A stretch of DNA of 64,000 nucleotides from Bradyrhizobium barranii subsp. barranii (lineage in GTDB: Bacteria; Pseudomonadota; Alphaproteobacteria; Rhizobiales; Xanthobacteraceae): contig NZ_CP086136.1 in the NCBI RefSeq assembly GCF_017565645.3, positions 3,827,501-3,891,500 on the forward strand, read 5' to 3'. The notes under the pieces were generated by a model, which saw nothing but the letters and a program-made list of their open reading frames with translations, was not told the DNA's origin and made no database searches. Positions 44,772 through 54,212 of this stretch are shown one piece after another (position 1 is the stretch's first letter; every line of letters begins with the position of its first letter). Both the position numbers and the translations under genes were made by a program.

Positions 44772-46682
44772 TTACGCCTTCGTCAACCTGTACTGCCCCA
44801 GATCCGGATCATGCGTCATGCGCCAGTAGTCCACGAACCGCCAGGGCATCGCCGAAAACACGCGGCCGCTCGAATTGCGATAATAGGTGCTCATGCCGGG
44901 ATGGGTCCAGATCATCGCCTCGTGCTCGGCATCGACCTTGCGGACGTAGTCGTCGAGCACGTCCTGACGGACGTCGATGGCGGCGACGTCGTGCTCGATC
45001 ATATCGGCGAGGCAGGCGGAGATATAGCGGCTCTGGCATTCCGACTGGAAGATGACGCTGCCGCCATGGGCGGGGCCGGAGTTCGGGCCGAGCATGCAGA
45101 AGAAGTTCGGAAAGTCTGGGACGGTGAGGCCGAGGAACGCGGTCGGATTGTCGTTGGCCCAGGCCTCGCGCAGATCCTTGCCGCCGCGGCCGCTGATGTT
45201 GAGGCGTGCCGCCATCTCCGTCACCTTGAAGCCGGTGGCGACGACGATGATGTCGGCGGGGCGGTGCTCGCCGTCAGCGGTGACGATGCCGTCGCGATCG
45301 AAATGATCGATCGTGTCGGTGACGAGCTCGACATTGTTCCGCGTGAGCGTCCTGAACCAGTTGTTTTCGAGCAGGATGCGCTTGCCATAGGGCGGATAGG
45401 TCGGCACGCACCTTGCGATCAGGTCGGGCCGATCCTTCAGCTCGGTGAGGATGAAATCGGTCAGCTCCTGGCGATGCCGGTCGTTGCCCTTGTTGACGGC
45501 GCGCTCGGGATGCGGCCAGGCCGGGTCCTTGCGCAGGAACGGCAACAGGCCGTCGCCATAGCGCCAGAACATGTTGAAGCGATACCACTGCACATAGAAC
45601 GGCAGATGCGCGAGCAGCCAGCGCGCGCGGTCGCTGATCGGATCGGAATAGCCCTTAACGGGCCGCGCCCATTGCGCGCTGCGCTGATAGACCGTGACGG
45701 AGGCGACGCGGCCGGCGATCGACGGCACCAGTTGCATCGATGTTGCGCCGGTGCCGATCACGGCGACATGCTTGCCGTCGAGGTCGATATCGCCTGACCA
45801 CAGCGCCGAATGCAGGATCGTGCCTTTGAAGCTGTCCTCGCCCTTGAAATGCGCGCGCGAAGGATCGTTGAGCTGGCCGATGGCCGAGACCAGAGCGGTG
45901 GATTCAAAGGTCTCTTCGCCGTTCTGGGTCTTCAGCGTCGAGATCCAGCGTCGCTTGCCTTCGTCCCAGCGCGACGACGTCAGCTCGGTATTGACGCGCA
46001 GATGCTTGCGGATGCCGTATTCCTCGGCGACCTTCTGGAGATAGCCGAGTAGCTCCTCTCGTTGGCAGAAATAGCGCGTCCATGCATTGCCCGAGCCGAA
46101 CGAATAGGAATAGGAGTGGTTCGGCGTATCGACGCCGCAGCCGGGATAGCGGTTGATCCACCAGGTGCCGCCGAGCTCGGCGTTTTTCTCGACGATGGTG
46201 TAGGGGATGCCGAGATGGCCGAGCGCGACGCCGAGCGCGATGGCGCAGACGCCGGCGCCGACGATCAGCACATGCTGGCCGGCAAGCTTCTCGTCGGAAG
46301 GACGCTTCGTCCATTGCGGCTCGCGCGCTACAAACCCCATCTCCTCGCGCATCAGCGGTGCATATTCCGGCGCGACGTTCTCGCCGAGGCAGGCGCGCAT
46401 CATCTTCAAGAGCAGCGCTTCGCCGGGATCGGTAATGACAGGTTTTGGCGTGCCGTCGGCAAACAGCCTGACCACTGCGGCGCGGATCTCGTCCTGGACC
46501 TCTCGGGGCACGCCGGCCTCCGGATCGGGAATGAGGCGGATGTCGCGCTTGGGCAAGTACGGCGGCTCGAGCCAGCGCTCATCGCCGGTCATGTGCACCA
46601 GCACCATCAGCAGGCAGCGGATATCGCCTTCGGCGATCGCGGAGACGAGATCGAGCGGCTTTTGTGGAGATGCGATGTTCAT
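44772..46682 (-). CDS. Flavin-containing monooxygenase, Baeyer-Villiger type
   Basis: A 636-residue class B monooxygenase with an N-terminal extension of about 130 residues. FAD motif VLIVGAGVCAIALGVALG (with VCAIA in place of the usual SGL), then GGTWWINRYPGCGVD, then the BVMO-like FKGTILHSALWSGD and NADPH motif VAVIGTGATSMQLVP. It inserts oxygen into a ketone or oxidises a heteroatom. The ATG overlaps the TetR stop by four bases, so it ends a ligase-tetR-monooxygenase operon. Confidence 0.88.
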   Translation of the reverse strand: MNIASPQKPLDLVSAIAEGDIRCLLMVLVHMTGDERWLEPPYLPKRDIRLIPDPEAGVPREVQDEIRAAVVRLFADGTPKPVITDPGEALLLKMMRACLGENVAPEYAPLMREEMGFVAREPQWTKRPSDEKLAGQHVLIVGAGVCAIALGVALGHLGIPYTIVEKNAELGGTWWINRYPGCGVDTPNHSYSYSFGSGNAWTRYFCQREELLGYLQKVAEEYGIRKHLRVNTELTSSRWDEGKRRWISTLKTQNGEETFESTALVSAIGQLNDPSRAHFKGEDSFKGTILHSALWSGDIDLDGKHVAVIGTGATSMQLVPSIAGRVASVTVYQRSAQWARPVKGYSDPISDRARWLLAHLPFYVQWYRFNMFWRYGDGLLPFLRKDPAWPHPERAVNKGNDRHRQELTDFILTELKDRPDLIARCVPTYPPYGKRILLENNWFRTLTRNNVELVTDTIDHFDRDGIVTADGEHRPADIIVVATGFKVTEMAARLNISGRGGKDLREAWANDNPTAFLGLTVPDFPNFFCMLGPNSGPAHGGSVIFQSECQSRYISACLADMIEHDVAAIDVRQDVLDDYVRKVDAEHEAMIWTHPGMSTYYRNSSGRVFSAMPWRFVDYWRMTHDPDLGQYRLTKA

Positions 46683-47320
46683 GGCGTGTCCTGATCTCCG
46701 GATGCACTGAAGAGGCCGCGCGTCATCAGCTTGCGATAGGCGGAGATGACGTGGTCGGGGACGGCGGTGACGCCGCCTGCCGAATAGGAGTAGCGGCGGC
46801 TGAGATAGCCGCGCGCGCCCATCAGCATGTGGACGATCGCCTCGAATTCCTCGTCGCTGTAATCCTCGATCGCGCCTGCCGTTCGCGCGCGGCGCAAGAT
46901 GCGAACATAGGCGACGGAGATGTTGTCGAGATGTTTCTGGTAGCCGATGGGCGCGAAGAATTCGGCCTCGTTGAGGATGCGCAGGAACTCCGGCACCTCG
47001 CGGATAAAGTCGAAGAAGGCGGAGAAGCGGGCGATCTCCTGCCGCGCGGCATCGGCGGTGCCGGTGCGGGCGCGAATGAATTCCACCATGTCGAGGCCGA
47101 TCTTCGGCAGGAGCTGGTCGAGCAGCTCCTGCCGGTTCTCGAAATGATTGTAGAAGGTGCCTTGCGCGACGCCGGCTTTTTCCGTGATGCGGGCGACGGA
47201 GGCTTCGGCATAGCCATGCTTGCCGACGACCTTGGTCGCGGCGTCAAAGATCTTCTGCTTGGTCCAGGCGTTGCGCTCGACGCGGTTGAGCTTTGTGACC
47301 TTGGCATTCGCTTGCGTCAT
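46679..47320 (-). CDS. TetR-family regulator
   Basis: A 213-residue regulator: N-terminal HTH (KIFDAATKVVGKHGYAEASV, AGVAQGTFYNHFENRQELLD) and a variable ligand-binding domain. Both ends overlap neighbours by four bases (ATGA), giving translational coupling to the ligase and monooxygenase. It most likely controls this operon and the divergent Liv transporter through the palindrome at 48855. Confidence 0.9.
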   Translation of the reverse strand: MTQANAKVTKLNRVERNAWTKQKIFDAATKVVGKHGYAEASVARITEKAGVAQGTFYNHFENRQELLDQLLPKIGLDMVEFIRARTGTADAARQEIARFSAFFDFIREVPEFLRILNEAEFFAPIGYQKHLDNISVAYVRILRRARTAGAIEDYSDEEFEAIVHMLMGARGYLSRRYSYSAGGVTAVPDHVISAYRKLMTRGLFSASGDQDTP

Positions 47321-48810
47321 TCAGACGTCTCCAGCTCGGCGCGCAGCACGCGCTTGAGGATCTTTCCGCTCGGATTCCGCGGCAGGCTGTCGCGGATGAC
47401 GAGCTCCTTCGGCACCTTGAAGCTCGCCAGGCGCGTACGGCAGTGCTCGGTGAGGGCAGGGAGTTCGAGGCTCGCGCCTTTGGCCAGCACCACGATCGCG
47501 ACCGGCCGCTCGCCCCAGCGCGCATCGCGCAGGCCGATCACCGCGACTTCGCGCACCTCGGGCAAATCGTAGATGACGCGCTCGACCTCGGAGGAAGCGA
47601 TGTTCTCGCCGCCCGAGATGATCATGTCCTTCTTGCGGTCGGTCAGGTACAGGAAGCCTTCCTCGTCGAGATAGCCGACATCGCCGCTGCGGAACCAGTC
47701 GCCGAAGAAGGCCGCCGCCGTCTTCTCCGGATCCTTCCAATAGCCGCGCGTGATTTTCGGTCCGCGCAGGCAGATCTCGCCATTGACGTTCGGCGGCAGC
47801 GTCTTGCCGTCCTCGTCACGGATCTCGATCTCGACGTGGGCGATGGCGCGCCCGGTTGAGCCGATCTTCTCGATCTCGCGGCCGGCTTCCATGAAGGTGT
47901 CGCCGCCGACGGTCTCGGTGAGGCCATAGGCATCGATGTAGCGCGCATTGCGGAAGAACTCCGAGAACGCGCGGATGCGCACCTCCGGCGTCTTCTCGCC
48001 TCCGCCGATCGCCCATCGCAGGCTGGAGACGTCGTAACGATCGCGGGTGGGGCAGGTGAGCATCGCTGTGGTCATCACAGGCGCGAACCATGCCGCGTTG
48101 AGCTTGTCCTCCGCGATCGCCGCAAGCGCGGTCTCCGGCTCGAAATTGCGTTCGATGCGGATGAAACCGCCATGCCAGAGCACGGCGATGCCGGGCAGGT
48201 CGAGCGCGCCAACGTGATAGAGCGGGCCGACGACGAGCAGTCGGGTCTCGGCGCTGATGCCGAGCGCAATCGTCTGGTCGGCGGACTTCCAGTAGAAATT
48301 ATCGTAGGTGAGCATCACGCCTTTGGGGCGGTCGGTGGTGCCCGAGGTGTACATCAACCGCATCAGGTCGGATGGATGGCGCACGTGCATTGACGCGGGC
48401 GACGCATCGCTCGCGAGCCGTGTGACGCTCTGCTGCGCGGCCTCGTTCAGCACGACAATCTTCGCGCCCGCTGCATTGGCGGTGAGTTCTTCATCGACGA
48501 TCAACAGCCGCGCGCCGGCATTGCCGGCGATGTAGCCGACCTCGTCGCGCGAGAGACGGAAGTTGATCGGCAAGAACACCGCGCCGAGATGGCTGGTGGC
48601 GAAGACGAGCTCCAGGAACGCCGCGCTGTTCTTCATCAGCACGGCCACGACGTCGCCCGCGCCGATGCCCTGCGCGGCGAGCCAGCCGGCCGCTTGCCGG
48701 ATGCGCGCATCGAAATCGGCGTAGGAGATCTCCTCGCCGCGATATTTCAGCGCGGGCCGGTCCGGCGTGCGCCGGGCATGAAAGGTGATGAAGCTCGAAA
48801 GATTGATCAT
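47317..48810 (-). CDS. Acyl-CoA synthetase (AMP-forming)
   Basis: A 497-residue ANL-superfamily ligase that activates a carboxylic acid with ATP and CoA. The P-loop is YTSGTTDRPKGVML, with Asp where Gly is usual. AYGLTETVG, GDWFRSGDVGYLDEEGF and the hinge DRKKDMIISGGENI follow, with the C-terminal lysine in NPSGKILKRVLR. First gene of the operon with TetR and monooxygenase. The substrate, imported by the divergent Liv system, is unknown; a medium-chain or aromatic acid is likely. Confidence 0.9.
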   Translation of the reverse strand: MINLSSFITFHARRTPDRPALKYRGEEISYADFDARIRQAAGWLAAQGIGAGDVVAVLMKNSAAFLELVFATSHLGAVFLPINFRLSRDEVGYIAGNAGARLLIVDEELTANAAGAKIVVLNEAAQQSVTRLASDASPASMHVRHPSDLMRLMYTSGTTDRPKGVMLTYDNFYWKSADQTIALGISAETRLLVVGPLYHVGALDLPGIAVLWHGGFIRIERNFEPETALAAIAEDKLNAAWFAPVMTTAMLTCPTRDRYDVSSLRWAIGGGEKTPEVRIRAFSEFFRNARYIDAYGLTETVGGDTFMEAGREIEKIGSTGRAIAHVEIEIRDEDGKTLPPNVNGEICLRGPKITRGYWKDPEKTAAAFFGDWFRSGDVGYLDEEGFLYLTDRKKDMIISGGENIASSEVERVIYDLPEVREVAVIGLRDARWGERPVAIVVLAKGASLELPALTEHCRTRLASFKVPKELVIRDSLPRNPSGKILKRVLRAELETSE

Positions 48811-48854
48811 TTTGCGGGTTTTGGGCCGATTACCGGCCTCGTTTCCTCCTTGGG

Positions 48855-48875
48855 TGAATTATGACTCGTAATTCA
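48855..48875. promoter_or_regulatory. 21-bp palindrome, candidate TetR operator
   Basis: TGAATTA-TGACTCG-TAATTCA: 7-bp arms plus a partly symmetric centre, so the whole matches TGAATTAYGASTCRTAATTCA. It lies between the divergent ligase (ATG 48810) and Liv operon (ATG 48984) and is followed by CTTGACG, a -35-like box for the rightward genes. Confidence 0.65.
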
Positions 48876-48983
48876 TCTTTGGCTTGACGTCACCCCCCTG
48901 CCTCTGAAATTGTTGGGAACACGGAGACGAGATGATCTCCGGCAAGGGACCAGGAAACGCCGACCCGAAAGAGGGAGGGGAAA

Positions 48984-50243
48984 ATGACGAGAACCCGCAT
49001 GCCGGGCATCAGCCGCCGTTCAACGCTGGCGCTGATGGGCGCCGGTGCGATGAGTGTTGCCGCACCGTGGGTGGCGCGCGCGCAAGCCAAGACCATCAAG
49101 ATCGGCATGCCGACGATTCTGTCGGGCCGCGTCGCGCAGCTCGGCACGTCGTCGCGCAATGCGGTGATGCTCGAGGTCGACAAGGTCAACGCCGCCGGCG
49201 GACTTGCCGGCCGGCAGATCGAGATGGTGATCCGCGACTCCAAGGGCCAGCCGCAGGAAGCCGCCCGCGTCGCGCGCGAGCTCGTCAACACCGACGGTTG
49301 CGAGTGGCTGATCGACGGCGAGGCGTCGTCCGGATCGTTTGCGGTTCACGAAGTTGCGCGCGATCTCGGTGTGCTCTGCGTCCACACCTGCTCGGAAGCG
49401 TCCTCGCTCACCGCCGATCCAAAGCAGCACATCCCGAACGCGTTCCGTTGCGTCCGCCAGGGCATCCACGATTCCATCGTCGGCGGCAGCTATGCGGCCT
49501 CGATCGCGAAAGCCAAGGGCCTGAAGAAATGGGCGACCTGCTCGCCGGACTATGCCTATGGCCGCGACACCACCGGCGAGTTCACGCTGTACCTGAAGCG
49601 CTTCGCGCCTGACGTCGAAATCATCAGCGAGTCCTGGCCAAAGCTGTTCCAGCCCGACTACACCGAAGTCGTGACCAAGATCCTCCAGGCCAAGCCGCAG
49701 GCGCTGTACTCCTGCCTGTGGGGCGGCGATCTCACCTCCTATATCGACCAGGCCAACATCTACGCGATGTTCGGCCAGATGGAGGTGTTCGCGGTCAACA
49801 TGGCCGACTACACCGCGCTTACCGTGGTGAAGAACCTGCCCAAAGGTATCCACTCCGGCAACCGCTACATCAAGACCTTCCCGACCACGCCGGAGAACGC
49901 GGCCTGGGGCGATGCCTACAAGGCGAAGTACAACGAATATCCGACCAACTGGTCGTGGCAGAACGCGACGGCCGTGATGTTCCTCGCTGAGGCCGCGAAG
50001 AAGGCCAACTCCACCGACGGCAAGAAGATCGCGGAGGTGCTGAAGGGCCTCACCATCAAGTGCCCGTTCGGCGCCGACGGCACCGTGACGATGCGCGGCG
50101 ACGATCACACGCTGGTCGGCTACGCCATCGGCTGGGGCACTACGATCCCGCAGGAGCCCTACGTGCCCGAGGTCAAGGCCGGCGACTGGAAGACCATCTT
50201 CGAGCTCGAGGCCGAGTGGAAGAAGAGCAAGGGCTACACCTGA
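48984..50243 (+). CDS. Branched-chain-amino-acid-type ABC transporter substrate-binding protein
   Basis: A 419-residue periplasmic protein of the LivJ/K family. The N-terminus has a Tat-like twin-arginine signal (ISRRSTLALMGAGAMSVA), cleaved around ARAQA. KIGMPTILSGRVAQLGTSS and the following lobes are typical of type I receptors for amides, amino acids or aromatic acids. GAGGGAGGGG precedes the ATG. First gene of the importer operon. Confidence 0.92.
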   Translation: MTRTRMPGISRRSTLALMGAGAMSVAAPWVARAQAKTIKIGMPTILSGRVAQLGTSSRNAVMLEVDKVNAAGGLAGRQIEMVIRDSKGQPQEAARVARELVNTDGCEWLIDGEASSGSFAVHEVARDLGVLCVHTCSEASSLTADPKQHIPNAFRCVRQGIHDSIVGGSYAASIAKAKGLKKWATCSPDYAYGRDTTGEFTLYLKRFAPDVEIISESWPKLFQPDYTEVVTKILQAKPQALYSCLWGGDLTSYIDQANIYAMFGQMEVFAVNMADYTALTVVKNLPKGIHSGNRYIKTFPTTPENAAWGDAYKAKYNEYPTNWSWQNATAVMFLAEAAKKANSTDGKKIAEVLKGLTIKCPFGADGTVTMRGDDHTLVGYAIGWGTTIPQEPYVPEVKAGDWKTIFELEAEWKKSKGYT

Positions 50244-50333
50244 TCCGATGCGCGGCGGGGACGGGCGACCGTCTCCGCCGTTTCTATCTGGTTCTCCGCG
50301 CCAAGTCCGGCGCGTCGCAATGAAAGTGCTCCC

Positions 50334-51236
50334 GTGGATCTCGACGCGCTCGCCGGCTGCCTCTCCAGTTCCGCCTGCCTGGTGACGCAAACCACCAGCG
50401 GCCTCATCATCGGCATGCTCCTGTTCCTGGTTGCAGTCGGGCTGACGCTGATCTTCGGCGTGCTCAAGGTCGTCAACTTCAGCCACGGCGCCTTCTACAT
50501 GTTCGGCGCCTATTTCGCGATGACGGCCTATCAGCTCACCGGGAGCTTCGCGCTGGCGATGTTCGCGGGCGCGGCCGGGACCGCGGTTCTCGGCCTGATC
50601 TTCGAGCGCGTCTTCATGAGCCGCGTCTATGGCGCCGACGTGCTGATGCAGCTGCTCGTCTGCTACGCCTTCGTGCTGATCTTCGACGATGTCGTGCGCA
50701 TCATCTGGGGGCCGGAATTCAAGTCGATGGGCATGCCCGCGGCGTTCCAGGTGATGCCGCTGTTCATCGCCGGCGGCGTGGTGCCGCCTTACTACCTGCT
50801 GCTGATCGGCGTCGCGCTCGTTGTGGCGATCGTGCTCGGCATCGGATTGTCGCGCAGCCGTATCGGCAAGGTGATCCGGGCGGCGGCACATAATCCTGGT
50901 ATGGTCTCAGCGCTCGGCATCAACACCGGCCTGATCTATGGCGGCGTGTTCGCGCTCGGCGGCATGCTGGCTGGCCTTGCCGGCGCGCTCGCGGCGCCCG
51001 TGCGTTCGCTGACCCCCGGCATGGGATTTTCGGTGCTGATCGAATCCTTCATCGTCACCGTGATCGGCGGCATGGGCTCGATCCTGGGCGCTCTGATCGG
51101 CGCGCTGCTGCTCGGCCTTATCAGGTCCTTCGGCTCGCTCGGCTTTCCCCTGTTCACGGAAGGCCTGATGTACCTGTTCATGGTGATCGTGCTGGTCTCC
51201 AAGCCCACCGGCCTGTTCGGCAAGGAGGCGGCATGA
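50334..51236 (+). CDS. livH: ABC transporter permease, LivH type
   Basis: A 300-residue permease with eight or so membrane segments. VNFSHGAFYMFGAYFAM and GGVFALGGMLAGLAGALAAP are typical of LivH; GLIRSFGSLGFP ends the conserved block. The frame opens at GTG 50334, 90 bp after the binding-protein gene. It overlaps livM by four bases. Confidence 0.9.
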   Translation: MDLDALAGCLSSSACLVTQTTSGLIIGMLLFLVAVGLTLIFGVLKVVNFSHGAFYMFGAYFAMTAYQLTGSFALAMFAGAAGTAVLGLIFERVFMSRVYGADVLMQLLVCYAFVLIFDDVVRIIWGPEFKSMGMPAAFQVMPLFIAGGVVPPYYLLLIGVALVVAIVLGIGLSRSRIGKVIRAAAHNPGMVSALGINTGLIYGGVFALGGMLAGLAGALAAPVRSLTPGMGFSVLIESFIVTVIGGMGSILGALIGALLLGLIRSFGSLGFPLFTEGLMYLFMVIVLVSKPTGLFGKEAA

Positions 51237-52252
51237 CCGAGCTCGAGGCCGGCCGCGCCGAGACGCTGGCGCCGGTGCGCAGCGGTGCGGCGCTGCAACG
51301 CTATCGCGACGTCCTGATTGCGCTCGTCGCCTTTGCCGTGCTGGCGAGCCTGCCGCTGTTCACCGGCAGCAAGGCGTTGCTCGATTTCGTCATCCGCTGC
51401 TCGGCTTACGGCCTGTTCGCGACCTCGCTGAACCTGCTGGTCGGCTACACCGGCCTGACTTCGTTCGGCCACGGCATGTTCTTCGGCCTTGGCGCCTACA
51501 GTTTTGGCCTGATCATGCAGAAGCTGGGCGTGCCGATTCCCGTGGCCTTCGTCGCGACGCTGGCGATCACGGCGGCAATCGCCGCCGTCATCGGCGCTAT
51601 CTGCGTGCGGCTGAAGGATATCTATTTCGCCTTCGTCACGCTCGCGTTTCAGATGCTGATCCACTCGACCATCCTGTCCTGGGCCTCCTTCACCGGCGGC
51701 GACCAGGGCCTGCGTGGCGGCATTCCGCGCCCCACATTCCTCGGCATCAATCTTGCGAACCACATCCATCTCTATGTCGCGAGCTGCGCGCTTCTCATCC
51801 TCGGCCTGCTCGCGATGCGCCAGATCGCGCAATCGCCGTTCGGTTACACGTTGCGCATGATCCGCGACAATGCCGCGCGCGCAAGCTTCCTCGGCATCGA
51901 CGTCTGGCGGGCCAAGCTGACTGTCTTCGTGCTGGCGGCGCTGTTTGCCGCGATGGGCGGCATGGTGATGGCGCTGTTCGTCTCTGGCGCCTATCCGGAA
52001 TTCGCCTATTGGACGATCTCGGGCGAGGGCATCTTCATCAACATGCTCGGCGGCGTCTCGACCTTCCTGGGGCCGATGGTCGGCACCGTGCTACTGCTTC
52101 TGCTCAACGACACCGTCACGCGCTTCACCGAATACCACGGCATCGTGCTCGGCGTGGTCATCCTGTTCTTCGCGCTGGGCCTGCGCAAAGGCCTGCTGGA
52201 TTTCGTTGCCGACTGGTTCGCGCACCGGCGTGACGCAGGCGAGGGGCGCTAG
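51233..52252 (+). CDS. livM: ABC transporter permease, LivM type
   Basis: A 339-residue permease, with LNLLVGYTGLTSFGHGMFFG near the centre of the first half and GTVLLLLLNDTVTRFTEYHG in the second. About nine membrane segments. It pairs with LivH and is followed two bases later by LivG. Confidence 0.92.
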   Translation: MTELEAGRAETLAPVRSGAALQRYRDVLIALVAFAVLASLPLFTGSKALLDFVIRCSAYGLFATSLNLLVGYTGLTSFGHGMFFGLGAYSFGLIMQKLGVPIPVAFVATLAITAAIAAVIGAICVRLKDIYFAFVTLAFQMLIHSTILSWASFTGGDQGLRGGIPRPTFLGINLANHIHLYVASCALLILGLLAMRQIAQSPFGYTLRMIRDNAARASFLGIDVWRAKLTVFVLAALFAAMGGMVMALFVSGAYPEFAYWTISGEGIFINMLGGVSTFLGPMVGTVLLLLLNDTVTRFTEYHGIVLGVVILFFALGLRKGLLDFVADWFAHRRDAGEGR

Positions 52253-52254
52253 CG

Positions 52255-53010
52255 ATGCTCGAGATCCGCAACCTCGCAAAATCCATCGGTGGCGTGAAGG
52301 CGACCAACGACGTCACGCTCGACTTTCCCGACGGTTCGCTCACGGCGGTGATCGGACCGAACGGCGCGGGCAAGAGCACGTTCTTCAACCTGATTACGGG
52401 CGCCTTGAGGCCGGATTCCGGCCAGGTGCTGCTCGACGGCGTCGATCTCGCCGGCCGTTCGCCGCCGGAGATCGTGCGCCACGGCATCGGCCGCGCCTTC
52501 CAGGTTGCGAGCATCTTCAAATCGCTGACGGTGCGGGAGACCATGCTTGCCGCTGTCAGCGCCGACCAGCGCTCCTCCGCGGTGCTGCACAAGCGCTTTC
52601 CCTTGCCCGAGACGCGCGACCGCGCCGAGCACGTGATGGAGTTGCTGGGCCTCGCGGGAAAACGCAATCGCACGGCCGCGACACTGTCGCATGGCGACCA
52701 GAAGCTACTCGACATTGCGCTCGCTCTGGTGCTCGAACCAAAGGTTCTGCTGCTGGACGAGCCGACTGCCGGCATGGGCCCGGAAGAGCGCTGGCGCATG
52801 ATCGACAAGGTGCGCGAGCTCTGGGAGACGCAGAAAATCACCGTCGTCTTCATCGAGCACGACATGGACATCGTGTTCAAGATCGCCCCAAAGATCGTCG
52901 TGCTCTGCTACGGCCGCATCCTGGCAACCGGAACGCCTGACGAAATCCGAAGCAACAGCGCCGTGATCGAGGCCTATCTCGGCACCGAACATGCGGGGGC
53001 CGCCGCATGA
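52255..53010 (+). CDS. livG: ABC transporter ATP-binding protein, LivG type
   Basis: A 251-residue ATPase. Walker A GPNGAGKST, signature LSHGDQKLLDIALAL (with Asp-Gln in place of the usual GGQ), Walker B VLLLDEPTAGM and switch His in FIEHDMDI. The C-terminal tail (VIEAYLGTE) is the LivG type. It overlaps livF by four bases. Confidence 0.94.
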   Translation: MLEIRNLAKSIGGVKATNDVTLDFPDGSLTAVIGPNGAGKSTFFNLITGALRPDSGQVLLDGVDLAGRSPPEIVRHGIGRAFQVASIFKSLTVRETMLAAVSADQRSSAVLHKRFPLPETRDRAEHVMELLGLAGKRNRTAATLSHGDQKLLDIALALVLEPKVLLLDEPTAGMGPEERWRMIDKVRELWETQKITVVFIEHDMDIVFKIAPKIVVLCYGRILATGTPDEIRSNSAVIEAYLGTEHAGAAA

Positions 53011-53720
53011 GCGCGACCATTATCGAGGTCGCCGATCTCGACGTCTACTACGGCACCAGCCAGATCCTGTTCGGCGTCGGCCTCTCGGTGCGGCAGGGCG
53101 AGACCATGGCGCTGCTCGGCCGCAATGGCGCGGGCAAATCGACGACCATGAAGGCGATCATGGGGCTGGCGCCGCCGCGGCGGGGCAGGATCAGCCTGCG
53201 CGGCGCGGTGATCTCGGGCCAGAGGCCGCACCATATCGCGCGCGCCGGTCTCGGCTTCGTGCCGGAGGATCGCCAGATCTTTCCGGAGCACACGGTCGAG
53301 GACAATCTCGTCATCGGTCGCAAGAAGGGGCCGGAAGGCCAGGACGAGTGGCCGATCAAGCGGATCTACGACGTCTTCCCGCTGCTGGAGCCGCTGCGCC
53401 ATCGCATCGCCGGACGTCTCTCGGGCGGGGAGCAACAGATGCTCGCCATCGCGCGCACGCTGATGGGCAACCCGGCGCTGTTGCTGCTCGATGAGCCGAG
53501 CGAGGGCCTCGCGCCGATCATCGTGCAGCGGATCGGCGAGCTGTTGCGGCAGCTCCGCCAGCTCGGATCGACCGTGCTGATCGCCGAGCAGAACATGCAT
53601 TTCTGCCTGGGGCTGGCGAGCCACGCCACGGTCATCGACAAGGGCCAGATCGTCTATGCCGCCGGGATCGACGAGCTGAAGGCCAACGACGCGATCCGTC
53701 GCCGCTATCTGGCGCTTTAA
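53007..53720 (+). CDS. livF: ABC transporter ATP-binding protein, LivF type
   Basis: A 237-residue ATPase. Walker A GRNGAGKST, signature LSGGEQQMLAIARTL, Walker B LLLLDEPSEGLAP. Short C-terminal region (IRRRYLAL) as usual for LivF. Last gene of the importer operon, which is complete (binding protein, two permeases, two ATPases). Confidence 0.94.
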   Translation: MSATIIEVADLDVYYGTSQILFGVGLSVRQGETMALLGRNGAGKSTTMKAIMGLAPPRRGRISLRGAVISGQRPHHIARAGLGFVPEDRQIFPEHTVEDNLVIGRKKGPEGQDEWPIKRIYDVFPLLEPLRHRIAGRLSGGEQQMLAIARTLMGNPALLLLDEPSEGLAPIIVQRIGELLRQLRQLGSTVLIAEQNMHFCLGLASHATVIDKGQIVYAAGIDELKANDAIRRRYLAL

Positions 53721-53883
53721 CCGGGTTCCGGACCGCCAAACCGGCCTAAAGAAGAAAACTGTTGTCTCGGGTTCGTCAGATGGAAGGAGTTTCCCCGTCG
53801 AGGGCCAAAAACGCCAATCGCTTCCATTGCCGTTTGGGGCCGAAACGACGACATTCCATTCAGAATTTGATGGATTGACGGTC

Positions 53884-54102
53884 ATGGAACGCACCGGATT
53901 TGAGCCCTTCGGCGAGCAGCTGGTGTCCGCAACGGACACCCAGCCGAGATCGCGCGCGTCAAAGCTCCTGCTCCGGGCCGGCACCACGGTGTTTTGGTCG
54001 CTGGTCGCGGGGATCGTGCTCGCGCGTGCGGCCTTCTTCGAGCCGGGCGTCTATGACAGCTTCAGCCGCGTCGCCTCGCTCGCCAAAAGCCTGATCTTCT
54101 GA
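53884..54102 (+). CDS. Small hypothetical membrane protein (72 residues)
   Basis: MERTGFEPFGEQLVSATDTQ, then a single hydrophobic helix (TTVFWSLVAGIVLARAAFF), then a short polar tail ending SLAKSLIF. ATG 53884 is preferred to a TTG 19 codons upstream, but its ribosome site is weak. Nothing is known about its role. It lies alone between livF and the YeiH gene. Confidence 0.5.
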   Translation: MERTGFEPFGEQLVSATDTQPRSRASKLLLRAGTTVFWSLVAGIVLARAAFFEPGVYDSFSRVASLAKSLIF

Positions 54103-54212
54103 GCCGATTATTCCGGGCTGAGCATAGAACTTCCCTCGGCCCTGATATGCCGAAAACTTATTCCCCAATCGGACGGCACTGCGTATAAATATTTCTCCTC
54201 TGGGAGAGATTT

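Noticed and set aside
49020..50891. Minus-strand frame of 623 codons opposite the Liv binding protein and livH
   Set aside because: Antisense shadow; would span two real genes with coherent overlaps and signal peptide.
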